Of a stretch of 24,505 nucleotides of DNA, positions 15,021 through 21,565 are shown in pieces (positions within the stretch are counted from its first letter, which is position 1; each line of letters starts with the position of its first letter). Position numbers and translations under genes: made by a program. This stretch comes from an uncultured Clostridia bacterium (GTDB taxonomy: Bacteria > Bacillota > Clostridia > Lachnospirales > Anaerotignaceae), in assembly GCA_910587735.1 (NCBI GenBank), contig CAJUNT010000031.1, positions 1 to 24,505 on the forward strand. Direction: 5' to 3'. The notes under the pieces are model-generated. The model searched no databases. It had not been told where the DNA came from and worked only from the letters and a program-made list of their open reading frames with translations.

Positions 15021-15145
15021 CCATTTGCAATTAGTAAAATAAAGTTTTGAAAATAATAGTATTTTGTTTGTGGACGCTGTTTGCATCAGCAAACTTTTCC
15101 ATTAAAAAGTTTAATAAAAAACTTTATCATTTGCAAACGGAATTG
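15021..15145. repeat. Partial copy of the intergenic repeat, copy 5
   Basis: The left end ATTTGCAATTAGTAAAATAAAG and right end AAAAACTTTATCATTTGCAAACGG are inverted versions of each other in degenerate form. Between them is the hairpin GTTTGC-ATCA-GCAAAC and the AAAGTTTAATAAAAAACTTT arm. The GC-rich central arms of other copies are missing. Confidence 0.6.
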
Positions 15146-15175
15146 TCACAAAAATTTATACTGGCTAAAAGTTTC

Positions 15176-15204
15176 ACGAAAAAAAGGAATGTCAAAGACA
15201 TTCC
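15176..15204 (-). terminator. Terminator of the XRE repressor gene
   Basis: On the minus strand GGAATGTC pairs with GACATTCC around a 3-base loop, followed by seven T. It lies 15 bases past the stop of the XRE gene. Confidence 0.85.
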
Positions 15205-15218
15205 AAGGGGAGCTTTTC

Positions 15219-15557
15219 TTATTTTTTTTGGTGGTCTAAAAAAGCAGTTATTGTTTTGACTGTCTGTAAAATCATTTCTTTTTCTTCCACCGTTCTATTT
15301 TTGGTTAATTGTTGCCAAACATTGCTTTGTTCCTCATCTCGGTCTAAATCCGTAGAATCCTGCAAAAGCGATGCAAGCGAAACATTCAGCACGTCGGCTA
15401 TAGCAAGGAGGGTTTCCACAGTTGCATTGCGGCTGCCGCGTTCTATTAAACTAACATAGGATACAGAAATATCCAGTAATTCCGCAAGCTGTTCCTGTGT
15501 CAGATTCTGTTTTAATCTTGCTCTTTTTATTCTTGCGCCCATTTCTTTGCAATCCAT
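15219..15557 (-). CDS. XRE-family transcriptional regulator
   Basis: 112 residues. The N-terminal HTH_3 domain (about 7-63) shows MGARIKRARLKQNLTQEQLA, the turn LLDISVSYVSLIERGSRNAT and the helix VETLLAIADVLNVSLASLL, the classic Cro/CI fold. The C-terminal 45 residues (DRDEEQSNVW...TITAFLDHQKK) are helical and could be a dimerisation arm, as in SinR- or phage-type small repressors. It is transcribed away from csrA; 173 bases separate the starts. Palindromes TTTAC-N-GTAAA cover that gap, one next to its own promoter and others around the csrA promoter, so it probably represses itself and csrA. The ribosome site GGGGTGAT is 5 bases before ATG. Confidence 0.92.
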   Translation of the reverse strand: MDCKEMGARIKRARLKQNLTQEQLAELLDISVSYVSLIERGSRNATVETLLAIADVLNVSLASLLQDSTDLDRDEEQSNVWQQLTKNRTVEEKEMILQTVKTITAFLDHQKK

Positions 15558-15578
15558 AATATCACCCCATACTATAAC

Positions 15579-15693
15579 TTTACTTTGTAAATCACTAAAG
15601 TGTAACAGACTAGCAGTAAATTTTTTTTACAAAAAGTAAAAAAGTACTTGACAAATTTTACAAATAGTATTATTATTTTTTACAGAAAGTAAA
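15579..15693. promoter_or_regulatory. Operator array TTTAC-N5-GTAAA between the XRE gene and csrA
   Basis: Two perfect copies: TTTACAAAAAGTAAA at 15626-15640 and TTTACAGAAAGTAAA at 15679-15693. A decayed copy, TTTACAAATAGTATT, lies at 15657-15671 inside the promoter spacer, and a copy with a 3-base spacer, TTTACTTTGTAAA, is at 15579-15591 near the XRE start. The perfect copies bracket the csrA promoter. Binding by the adjacent XRE protein is the natural reading but is inferred. Confidence 0.7.
15648..15676 (+). promoter_or_regulatory. csrA promoter, sigma-A type
   Basis: TTGACA (15648-15653), 17 bases, TATTAT (15671-15676). The -35 is perfect and the -10 has five of six bases. Operator-like palindromes lie upstream, within and just downstream. 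Transcription would start near 15683, inside the last operator. No sigma-D-type (TAAA...GCCGATA) promoter is visible before the flagellin gene. Confidence 0.8.
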
Positions 15694-15730
15694 GTTTTTA
15701 TTCTATCAGTAAAACAAGGAGGTTTTTTGT

Positions 15731-15931
15731 ATGCTTTCACTTGGAAGGAATCCCGGAGAATATGTAGTGATTAATGGCAACATTATTGTGGAAGTGGTTT
15801 CTATAGATGGCAGTTTGAGACTCGCTATTGAAGCACCCAAAGAAATGCGCATTGAAAGGGGAGAGAATTATGAAAAAAATAATCCTGTTCCAGAGTGCAT
15901 AAAAAGAACAAAATCACTATGTAAAAAATAA
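15731..15931 (+). CDS. csrA: Carbon storage regulator / translational repressor CsrA
   Basis: CsrA is a small dimeric RNA-binding protein that blocks translation by covering GGA motifs near ribosome sites; in Firmicutes its main target is flagellin mRNA. The 66 residues begin MLSLGRNPGE (L4, R6 conserved) and contain LAIEAPKEMRIER, where R43 matches the RNA-contacting R44 of the E. coli protein with a one-residue shorter loop. The C-terminal tail (from 50) is basic with two cysteines and unusual. The ATG has AAGGAGG. It lies 98 bases upstream of the flagellin gene on the same strand. FliW, its usual protein antagonist, is not in the window. Confidence 0.93.
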   Translation: MLSLGRNPGEYVVINGNIIVEVVSIDGSLRLAIEAPKEMRIERGENYEKNNPVPECIKRTKSLCKK

Positions 15932-15983
15932 TTATGGTTTTAATCTGCTTTGCAGATTGAAATAAATAAAAAAATATCACTAT

Positions 15984-16021
15984 AGAGGAGTAAGGATGCT
16001 CCTCTCAAACATTCAAGGAGG
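15984..16021 (+). promoter_or_regulatory. CsrA-binding leader of flagellin mRNA
   Basis: AGAGGAG (15984-15990) and CTCCTCT (15999-16005) form a 7-bp stem with loop TAAGGATG, presenting AAGGAT, close to the best CsrA target (ARGGAU in a loop). A second GGA motif is the ribosome site AAGGAGG at 16015-16021. Two sites in this arrangement match the known flagellin leader of Bacillus. Upstream, AATCTGC-TTT-GCAGATT (15942-15958) is another hairpin without a T run. Confidence 0.8.
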
Positions 16022-16029
16022 TAGTATTT

Positions 16030-17886
16030 ATGATTATTCAACACAATATTTCTGCATTAAACGCGTATAACAAATTAAGTGGTAACAACAAGGCATTGGC
16101 TGCTAACTTGCAAAAACTGTCTTCCGGTTACAAAATAAACAAAGCTGGCGATGACGCTGCTGGTTTGGCTGTATCCGAAAAAATGAGAGCGCAAATTACA
16201 GGTTTGGAAGTTGCTCAGAAAAACTCATTAGACGGTATTTCATTGGTACAAACAGCTGAAGGTGCTTTGACAGAAGTTCACTCTATGTTAAACAGAATGG
16301 TTGAACTTTCTAGCCAATCCGCAAACGGCACATATGACCAATCAAACAGAGAAAAATTACAGGCTGAAATTGAACAGTTGGAAAGTGAAATTAACAGAAT
16401 CGCTGACGCTACAAATTTCAATGGTATTAAACTGTTAGATGGTTCTATGGACGGTGCAAACGTTGCTACAGCAAAAATATCTGGATTAGATGATTTGAAA
16501 TCTACAGCAGGTGGCGGAAGCTTGGCAGCTGTTGGTAATGAATTTGCTGATGGTACAACACTTGGTACAAATACTATAGCACATAAAGATGATGTTCCAG
16601 CTAAAAAGACTTCATTTACTGTTGATTTGGGTAATATTGCTTTAGGTGGAGTAGATCAGTTGGATGCTGCTGATGAGCTTGAAATTAATGTTAAAATAGC
16701 AGGTACTGACAATAAAATAACATTAGATAAAACTGCACTTACAAACGCTGATACTGATGGTGATAACAAGCTTAGCACAGAAGAACTTGCTACAGCACTT
16801 CAGGCTAGTTTAATTAATGGTGAAATGAGTGTAACCGATGGTACAGGCACAGCAGATTTCAAAGTAACTGTAGGTGAAGATGGCAGATCATTAGTTTTTG
16901 AACAAAAAGCTGACCCTACTGTTAATACAGATGTCGTGCAAGCACCAGCTGAAGTAATTTCTACATGGACACCAGCAGATGCAACAAAAACTCCTCAGTT
17001 AGGTCAAGACTATACTGTATCTGTTACAGATGCTCAAACAGGTAATGTGGCTGCACCTGGAAGATTAGCAAGCCATGGTTTTGAATTAGACGGAAGCAAA
17101 TTGCAAGATGGCGATGCTATTAAAATCGGAAATGAAACATATGTATTCAAAACAGAAGCAGACAGCAAATTGACACAAGAGGCACTTGGAGATGGTGTAA
17201 AATTAGTTGATATTTCTGATTTGAAAGATAAATTAGCAGCTGGTGACGCTGCTGCAAAACAGGAAGTTGCTGAAAGATTGACACAGGCTGCTGTAGATAA
17301 TGATATGTTTACAGTTGGTGTTCAAAATGGTACATCTAAAATGACATTTACAGAAAAACCAGATTATGCTGCAAATGCTGGTAAAGATGCTGTTGATTTG
17401 TCAACAGGCGATAAAGTAAGAGAGCAATTCAAATTTGGTAAAGTTACTGTAACAGAGCCAACAGCTGAAGAATTGGCTAAAGCTGGAAAATCTTTGAGAT
17501 TACAAATTGGTGACACTGCTGACGACTACAACCAATTGGAAGTAGATATTAAAGATTGTCATGCTGACGCTCTTGGTGTAGGCGGACTTGATATTACTAC
17601 ACAAGACGGCGCTGCAGAAGCAATTGCAAAAATTAATGCAGCTATTGACAAAGTTTCTAGCGTAAGAGGTAATTTGGGTGCTACTCAAAATAGATTAGAC
17701 CACACAATTAACAACTTGGAAGCTACAACAACAAATATCACAGAGGCTGAAAGCCGTATCAGAGATACAGACATGGCTAAAGAAATGATGGAATACACAA
17801 AGAACAACATTCTTGTTCAGGCTTCTCAAGCTATGCTTGCTCAGGCAAATCAAGTTCCTCAGGGTGTACTTCAGTTGTTACAATAA
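16030..17886 (+). CDS. fliC: Flagellin
   Basis: The 618-residue filament subunit (hag/fliC). D0/D1 at the N-terminus: MIIQHNISALNAYNKLSGNN, LSSGYKINKAGDDAAGLAVS, and ELSSQSANGTYDQSNREKLQ up to NFNGIKLLDG (about 1-138). D1/D0 at the C-terminus: VSSVRGNLGATQNRLDHTIN, ESRIRDTDMAKEMMEYTKN and the final QVPQGVLQLLQ. The central 390 residues form the variable surface region, large for a clostridial flagellin (often 270-400 in total). It contains an EF-hand-like loop, DTDGDNKLSTEE at 241-252. Codon choice is richer in C and G than in neighbours, as for highly expressed genes. It is exported without a signal peptide by the flagellar system. The start follows AAGGAGG, which doubles as a CsrA site. Confidence 0.97.
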   Translation: MIIQHNISALNAYNKLSGNNKALAANLQKLSSGYKINKAGDDAAGLAVSEKMRAQITGLEVAQKNSLDGISLVQTAEGALTEVHSMLNRMVELSSQSANGTYDQSNREKLQAEIEQLESEINRIADATNFNGIKLLDGSMDGANVATAKISGLDDLKSTAGGGSLAAVGNEFADGTTLGTNTIAHKDDVPAKKTSFTVDLGNIALGGVDQLDAADELEINVKIAGTDNKITLDKTALTNADTDGDNKLSTEELATALQASLINGEMSVTDGTGTADFKVTVGEDGRSLVFEQKADPTVNTDVVQAPAEVISTWTPADATKTPQLGQDYTVSVTDAQTGNVAAPGRLASHGFELDGSKLQDGDAIKIGNETYVFKTEADSKLTQEALGDGVKLVDISDLKDKLAAGDAAAKQEVAERLTQAAVDNDMFTVGVQNGTSKMTFTEKPDYAANAGKDAVDLSTGDKVREQFKFGKVTVTEPTAEELAKAGKSLRLQIGDTADDYNQLEVDIKDCHADALGVGGLDITTQDGAAEAIAKINAAIDKVSSVRGNLGATQNRLDHTINNLEATTTNITEAESRIRDTDMAKEMMEYTKNNILVQASQAMLAQANQVPQGVLQLLQ

Positions 17887-17943
17887 TTGCCAGAATGGGT
17901 TCTACAATTTTGGGTTTTACAAACTTTCTCTATATTACAACAC

Positions 17944-17973
17944 AAAGACCGACATTTGTCGGTCTTTTTTGTT
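17944..17973 (+). terminator. Terminator of the flagellin gene
   Basis: AAAGACCGAC (17944-17953) pairs with GTCGGTCTTT (17958-17967) around ATTT, followed by T. Strong intrinsic terminator 58 bases after the stop. Confidence 0.92.
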
Positions 17974-18020
17974 TTAAAAAATTATGTTCGCAAAGGGTAA
18001 AATAAAAATAACGAAAGAAT

Positions 18021-18210
18021 GGCGTTCGCAAAAAGTAAAGTTCTTTGTCAAACTTTCTTTCAAGAAAGTTTGTAGGGTGCAGGGGCGAAGCCCCGAAAAT
18101 AAAAATTATGTTCTGTTAAGACCTTGAGGCTTTGCCTCAAACTCCACCAACTTTTGAAAAAGTTGGACAAAACTTTACTGGGAAAACTTCGTTTTCCCTA
18201 TCGCGAACAG
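18021..18210. repeat. Modular nested-hairpin intergenic repeat, copy 6 (most complete)
   Basis: Ends GCGTTCGCAAAAAGTAAAG and TATCGCGAACAG are inverted. Five hairpins lie inside in order: CTTTCTTTCAAGAAAG, GGGGC-GAA-GCCCC (18082-18094), TTGAGGC-TTT-GCCTCAA (18124-18140), CAACTTTTGAAAAAGTTG and GGGAAAACTTCGTTTTCCC. The GTTCTGTTAAGAC core matches copy 3 in reverse. A second left-end-like piece (GTTCGCAAAGGGTAAAATAAAAA) sits just before it at about 17984, perhaps a nested older copy. With the terminator it fills the 417-base gap after flagellin. Confidence 0.78.
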
Positions 18211-18303
18211 GATTTTATAAAATTTTTTCAATCATTCATGCACACTTTTTTCGTACGAGCATAGTATGTACTATAAATAAAATTTGAAAGGGGAACAAAA
18301 AAG

Positions 18304-18618
18304 ATGTGTGGATGTAATGGTTGTAACGGATGTAATAATTGTGGAGGTTGCTGCGGCTGCGATTGCTGTAACTGGTGTAATGTAGGCAGTGCGTATATGG
18401 ACGCATGGTATGATTACTGGAACAGTCAAAGCTGTGGAAGTGGAAACAACGGTGGTTGTGGCTACGGACAAAACAATGGTGGCTGTGGTTGCGGACAAAA
18501 CAACAGTGGTTGCGGACAAAACAACGGTGGCTGCGGTAATAACAACAGTGGCTGCGGTTGTGGACAAAACAACGGTTGCGGTTGTGGACAAAACAACGGT
18601 TGCGGTTGCAACAACTAA
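18304..18618 (+). CDS. Cysteine/glycine/asparagine-rich repeat protein
   Basis: 104 residues with 23 cysteines. Part 1 (2-25) packs 11 Cys as CGCNGCNGCNNCGGCCGCDC...; part 2 (26-42) is a short aromatic linker, VGSAYMDAWYDYWNSQ; part 3 (43-104) is built of CG(C)GQNNGG-type repeats, with the 24-base unit for CGCGQNNG repeated exactly near the end. The ATG follows GAAAGGGG, and a strong terminator lies just after the stop, so it is a real single-gene unit. No signal peptide or membrane helix is seen. Such composition suits metal binding, disulfide cross-linking or a surface/spore-coat material, but I do not recognise a family. Its G/C-rich codons stand out from the AT-rich surroundings. Confidence 0.75.
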   Translation: MCGCNGCNGCNNCGGCCGCDCCNWCNVGSAYMDAWYDYWNSQSCGSGNNGGCGYGQNNGGCGCGQNNSGCGQNNGGCGNNNSGCGCGQNNGCGCGQNNGCGCNN

Positions 18619-18621
18619 TAT

Positions 18622-18665
18622 GAAAGCAACAGGGCGGTCATTTGACCGCCTATTTGCTTTTTACT
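18622..18665 (+). terminator. Terminator of the Cys-rich gene
   Basis: GGCGGTCA (18633-18640) pairs with TGACCGCC (18643-18650); an outer stem AAAGCAA/TTGCTTT extends it, followed by T. Strong intrinsic terminator within 5-45 bases of the stop. Confidence 0.88.
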
Positions 18666-18700
18666 ATTAAAATACAACTTTTTTAAAAAGGAGAGTGCTT

Positions 18701-18865
18701 TTATTGAATGTTTTCTGAAAATGTTTTTAATTCTTCTAAACTTCTAATATCTGAAGAATGTAAATTTACATTCCCTCTTGCTGCCTCAGACAGTTTTAAA
18801 TAGTATTCTTTTGCATGAATATTGGAATTGATAAGGTCATTTACATTTTGTATATTTTTGGACAT
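18701..18865 (-). CDS. Small protein of unknown function
   Basis: 54 residues from the ATG ending at 18865, chosen because GAGGTGAT lies 5 bases upstream; longer frames lack support. The sequence MSKNIQNVNDLINSNIHAKE is followed by YYLKLSEAARGNVNLHSSDI and a SLEELKTFSENI end. It looks like a short two- or three-helix protein; similar small proteins with a SFEELxxYAEN-like end seem common in Lachnospirales, but I cannot name the family. It diverges from galT (starts 105 bases apart) and converges on the Cys-rich gene. Confidence 0.6.
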   Translation of the reverse strand: MSKNIQNVNDLINSNIHAKEYYLKLSEAARGNVNLHSSDIRSLEELKTFSENIQ

Positions 18866-18970
18866 TTTTATCACCTCAATACTATATTGCCCCGTTTTTA
18901 TTGTTTTATTCCTATATTGCATATTGCCGTTTTTTGGAGTATCATATTTAGGAAGGGAGCGTTGATAATC

Positions 18971-20467
18971 ATGATAGAAAAGCAAATTTGTGAATTGGTA
19001 AATTATGGATTACAAAAAAATTTGATACAACAACAAGATGTTATCTATATTAAAAATCGATTTCTGGAATTATTTGGTATGGACGATTTTCAAGAATGTC
19101 AACCAGTGCAAAATGATGTTTGTTTAGAAGAAATATTGAAAAATATGCTTGATGAGGCTTGTAAAAAGGGTTTGATAGAAGATAGTATTGTATACAGAGA
19201 TTTGTTTGATACTAAAATTATGGGCGTGCTTACTCCTCGCCCCAGTGACGTGATTAAAAAATTTTGGGAACTTTATCAGTGTTCTCCTCAGTCTGCTACT
19301 GATTGGTATTACGATTTTAGCCAAAATACAGATTACATACGCCGTTATCGTATTGTCAAAGATATGCGCTGGAAAACAAAAACAGAATACGGCGATTTGG
19401 ATATTACTATCAATTTGAGTAAGCCCGAAAAAGACCCAAAAGCTATCGCTGCCGCTAAAAATGCAAAACAAAGTACTTACCCAAAATGTCAGCTTTGTGC
19501 AGAAAATGAAGGCTATGCTGGACGTGTAAACCACCCCGCTAGACAAAATCACAGAGTTATACCAATTACGGTTGGGGGCGGAGAATGGGGATTTCAATAT
19601 TCTCCTTATGTGTATTACAATGAACATTGTATTGCTTTTAATAAAGAACATATTCCTATGGCAATCAATAAACAGGCATTTATAAAGTTGTTTGATATTA
19701 TAAAGCTGTTTCCTCACTATTTTATAGGCTCTAATGCGGATTTGCCTATTGTGGGAGGCTCTATACTCTCTCATGACCATTTTCAGGGAGGACATTATCA
19801 GTTTGCTATGGCGTCCGCACCTATTGAAAAAACATATACTATACACAATTTTGAAGATGTGGAAGTGGGACGAGTAAAATGGCCTATGTCTGTGATTCGT
19901 ATACGTCATAAAAATTCTGATAGATTGGTGGAATTGGGTGATGTGATATTGCAGAAATGGAGAAATTATACGGACGAACAGGCGTTTATATTCTCTCATA
20001 CAAATGGTGAACCTCATTCTACTATTACTCCTATCGCTAGAAAAGTGGGAGATATGTTTGAATTGGATTTAGTGTTGAGAAATAATATTACAACAGAAGA
20101 ATATCCTCTTGGTGTGTATCACCCTCATCAGGAATTACACCATATTAAAAAAGAAAATATTGGTTTGATTGAGGTAATGGGGCTTGCTGTGTTGCCTGCA
20201 AGATTAAAAGAAGAATTGGAAGCACTGAAGTATTGTATATTGAATCAAAAAGATTTGAGAAGTGATGAAAAAACTGCAAAACACGCAGATTGGGCAGAAG
20301 AATTTTTGAAAAAATATGATATTGTTACAAATCAAAATATTGATAGTATTGTGGAAAAAGAAGTTGGTATTGTTTTTGAAAAAGTGCTTAGTCATGCAGG
20401 TGTGTTTAAAAGAGATGAACAGGGAAATTTGTATTTTGATAAATTTGTTGCTTCATTGAATCAGTAA
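18971..20467 (+). CDS. galT: UDP-glucose--hexose-1-phosphate uridylyltransferase, type 2
   Basis: GalT exchanges UMP between UDP-glucose and galactose-1-phosphate in the Leloir pathway. With ATG 18971 the protein is 498 residues, the size of the Gram-positive type 2 enzymes. The N-terminus MIEKQICELVNYGLQKNLI is usual. The nucleotidyl-transfer site is in GGSILSHDHFQGGHYQFAM, where an HxH pair lies; CQLCAENEGYAGR (a CxxC) and GEWGFQYSPYVYYNEHCI are further family motifs. The long upstream open frame to 18815 is not supported. AGGAAGGGAG lies 11 bases before ATG; an in-frame TTG at 18962 is possible but less likely. galK and galE are absent here. Confidence 0.95.
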   Translation: MIEKQICELVNYGLQKNLIQQQDVIYIKNRFLELFGMDDFQECQPVQNDVCLEEILKNMLDEACKKGLIEDSIVYRDLFDTKIMGVLTPRPSDVIKKFWELYQCSPQSATDWYYDFSQNTDYIRRYRIVKDMRWKTKTEYGDLDITINLSKPEKDPKAIAAAKNAKQSTYPKCQLCAENEGYAGRVNHPARQNHRVIPITVGGGEWGFQYSPYVYYNEHCIAFNKEHIPMAINKQAFIKLFDIIKLFPHYFIGSNADLPIVGGSILSHDHFQGGHYQFAMASAPIEKTYTIHNFEDVEVGRVKWPMSVIRIRHKNSDRLVELGDVILQKWRNYTDEQAFIFSHTNGEPHSTITPIARKVGDMFELDLVLRNNITTEEYPLGVYHPHQELHHIKKENIGLIEVMGLAVLPARLKEELEALKYCILNQKDLRSDEKTAKHADWAEEFLKKYDIVTNQNIDSIVEKEVGIVFEKVLSHAGVFKRDEQGNLYFDKFVASLNQ

Positions 20468-20492
20468 TGAAAGAAATATGTTTTTAATACAT

Positions 20493-20519
20493 TAAGGGAC
20501 AAATGTCCCTTATTTTTTT
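20493..20519 (+). terminator. Terminator of galT
   Basis: TAAGGGAC (20493-20500) pairs with GTCCCTTA (20505-20512) around AAAT, followed by seven T. Confidence 0.92.
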
Positions 20520-20574
20520 AGTGCAGATTTTAGGAGTGTCCAAAAAGAGTGGTTTTATAAAGTAATTTTTATTT

Positions 20575-20719
20575 CTGTTCGTTATCAGGAAAATGAAGTT
20601 TTCCATAAAAGTTTTTGCCTCGCTTTTTTCAAAAAGCGAGTGAGAGTTTGAGAATAACGCCCTGCAAATTTTTCCCTCAGAAAGTTTGACAAAGAAATTT
20701 GTATTATGTGAACACAATG
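20575..20719. repeat. Modular nested-hairpin intergenic repeat, copy 7
   Basis: Same orientation as copy 3. It begins CTGTTCGTTATCAGGAAAAT, then GTTTTCCATAAAAGTTTTTG, CTCGCTTTTTTCAAAAAGCGAG, TGAGAGTTTGAGAATAACG, and ends with AAAGTTTGACAAAGAAATTT and GTGAACACAAT. The right side of the TGAGAG palindrome is replaced by unrelated bases, so this copy is partly decayed. It lies between galT and the phage-like region. Confidence 0.72.
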
Positions 20720-20816
20720 ATGTAGAATAATGTGGTATATTGTATATAGCAGTCATGATGGTAAGCACCCTCTTACATACAAAGGGACAAGGGGGTGTAA
20801 AACAAAATATTGCCCC

Positions 20817-20974
20817 TTTTTCACTTTTTTGTGAAAAACCTTTTTTCCAAAAATGGAATAAAGACTTTTACAGTTTCTAAAATTTTAGAAATCACTCATA
20901 CAATTATTATGAGCCTTAGCCTTTTTACTATTTCAAATCGGTAAATTGTGTTGCTTTCCAAATTTGGAAAGCAA
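20817..20974. promoter_or_regulatory. Cluster of three palindromes at the left edge of the phage-like region
   Basis: Three inverted repeats lie within 158 bases: TTTTTCAC-T6-GTGAAAAA (20817-20838), a perfect 18-bp palindrome TTTCTAAAATTTTAGAAA (20874-20891), and a perfect 24-bp palindrome with half TTGCTTTCCAAA (20951-20974). There is no ORF in 20720-21062. The perfect palindromes have no loop, so operator or recombination sites are more likely than terminators. Confidence 0.5.
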
Positions 20975-21062
20975 GGGGCACGTTTCAAACGGATACCCTA
21001 AAATGCAACAGCAATATTAGCTACTTCTTAACAACCATAGGAAGAAAACTTTCTCTGCAAGT

Positions 21063-21245
21063 GTGGTTGTTAGTGTGTTTGACGAAATCAAATTAGTTGT
21101 TGCAATGGCTAAAAAAGGCTTAAATCTTACAAAGTTATCACAAGAAAGTGGAGTATCAAGACAAACGCTATCAATGATGAAAGCAGGAAAAGTTGTTGAT
21201 GGAACAGGACAAGAGTATAAGCGGATTAGGCTTTATGTTTGGTAA
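21063..21245 (+). pseudogene. Truncated XRE-type helix-turn-helix gene
   Basis: The frame (about 60 codons, GTG starts at 21063 or 21075, no clear ribosome site) encodes FDEIKLVVAMAKKGLNLTKL followed by SQESGVSRQTLSMMKAGK, a good HTH_3 half with the recognition helix. After that the sequence changes to VVDGTGQEYKRIRLYVW, unlike the helices 4-5 of this family, and stops. At this point an overlapping frame becomes primase-like, so I read a deletion junction near 21190. A short natural Cro-like protein is possible but less likely. Confidence 0.55.
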
Positions 21246-21300
21246 CTCCCCTTATGTGGGCATAGACATTGACCATTGTATTGTTAAAAGTAGCAAATGA
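21199..21300 (+). pseudogene. Fragment resembling a prim-pol DNA primase N-terminus
   Basis: ATG 21199 opens a 33-codon frame, MEQDKSISGLGFMFGNSPYV followed by GIDIDHCIVKSSK and stop. The GLGFMF...GIDIDHC text resembles the start of phage and plasmid primases (archaeo-eukaryotic primase type), where the DxD aspartates bind metal. Only this piece remains; the rest of a protein usually several hundred residues long is gone. No ribosome site. Weak but specific resemblance. Confidence 0.4.
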
Positions 21301-21442
21301 CGTATTGTATAATAGTTATTTTGGTCAAAAAAATCCTGCTTATATTATGACAAAGTATTATGACGCAAGCGATTTACATAGTATTGCTGAAGATTATATT
21401 GATAAGGCTTGTAAGGAGTTAGAAAATATATTAAATGATTGA
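21269..21442 (+). pseudogene. C-terminal gene fragment, possibly tyrosine recombinase
   Basis: The open frame ends with KVANDVLYNSYFGQKNPAYI, MTKYYDASDLHSIAEDYIDK and ACKELENILND, then TGA 21440. There is no start codon with a ribosome site, and its 5' part overlaps the primase-like fragment, so it is the tail of a lost gene. GQKNPAYIMTKYYD resembles the last motif of phage integrases (a GHxN...Y pattern with the nucleophilic Tyr), with Gln in place of His. The match is weak; helical tail of another phage protein is equally possible. Confidence 0.3.
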
Positions 21443-21457
21443 AAGGAAGGGGATAAC

Positions 21458-21565
21458 ATGAACAAAAGACAAAAAAATTCCCCTTCAGCCGACCAAGCAA
21501 ATAAGGGGAAAACATTAACCACTTATAGTATAAGGGGGAAAAAGTACAATGTCAATCAAAATTAA
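21458..21565 (+). CDS. Small mobile-element ORF, TnpW-like
   Basis: A 35-codon frame with a strong ribosome site (GGAAGGGG, 5 bases before ATG 21458). It encodes MNKRQKNSPSADQANKGKTL followed by TTYSIRGKKYNVNQN. The TTYxIRGKKYxV phrase resembles small TnpW-type proteins of clostridial conjugative transposons, which are longer at the C-terminus, so this may be truncated. It overlaps the next ORF by 17 bases. Confidence 0.45.
   Translation: MNKRQKNSPSADQANKGKTLTTYSIRGKKYNVNQN

Noticed and set aside
18304..18618. Cys-rich protein as a RiPP precursor
   Set aside because: No leader/core division, and no radical SAM, lanthipeptide or export gene nearby.
18815..18970. Upstream extension of galT
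   Set aside because: The extra 52 residues overlap the divergent small gene and match no GalT N-terminus; ATG 18971 fits the family.
19124..20017. A 297-codon minus-strand frame inside galT
   Set aside because: Opposite a conserved enzyme gene; the product is an unstructured Phe/Ile/Arg/His mix with no motif.
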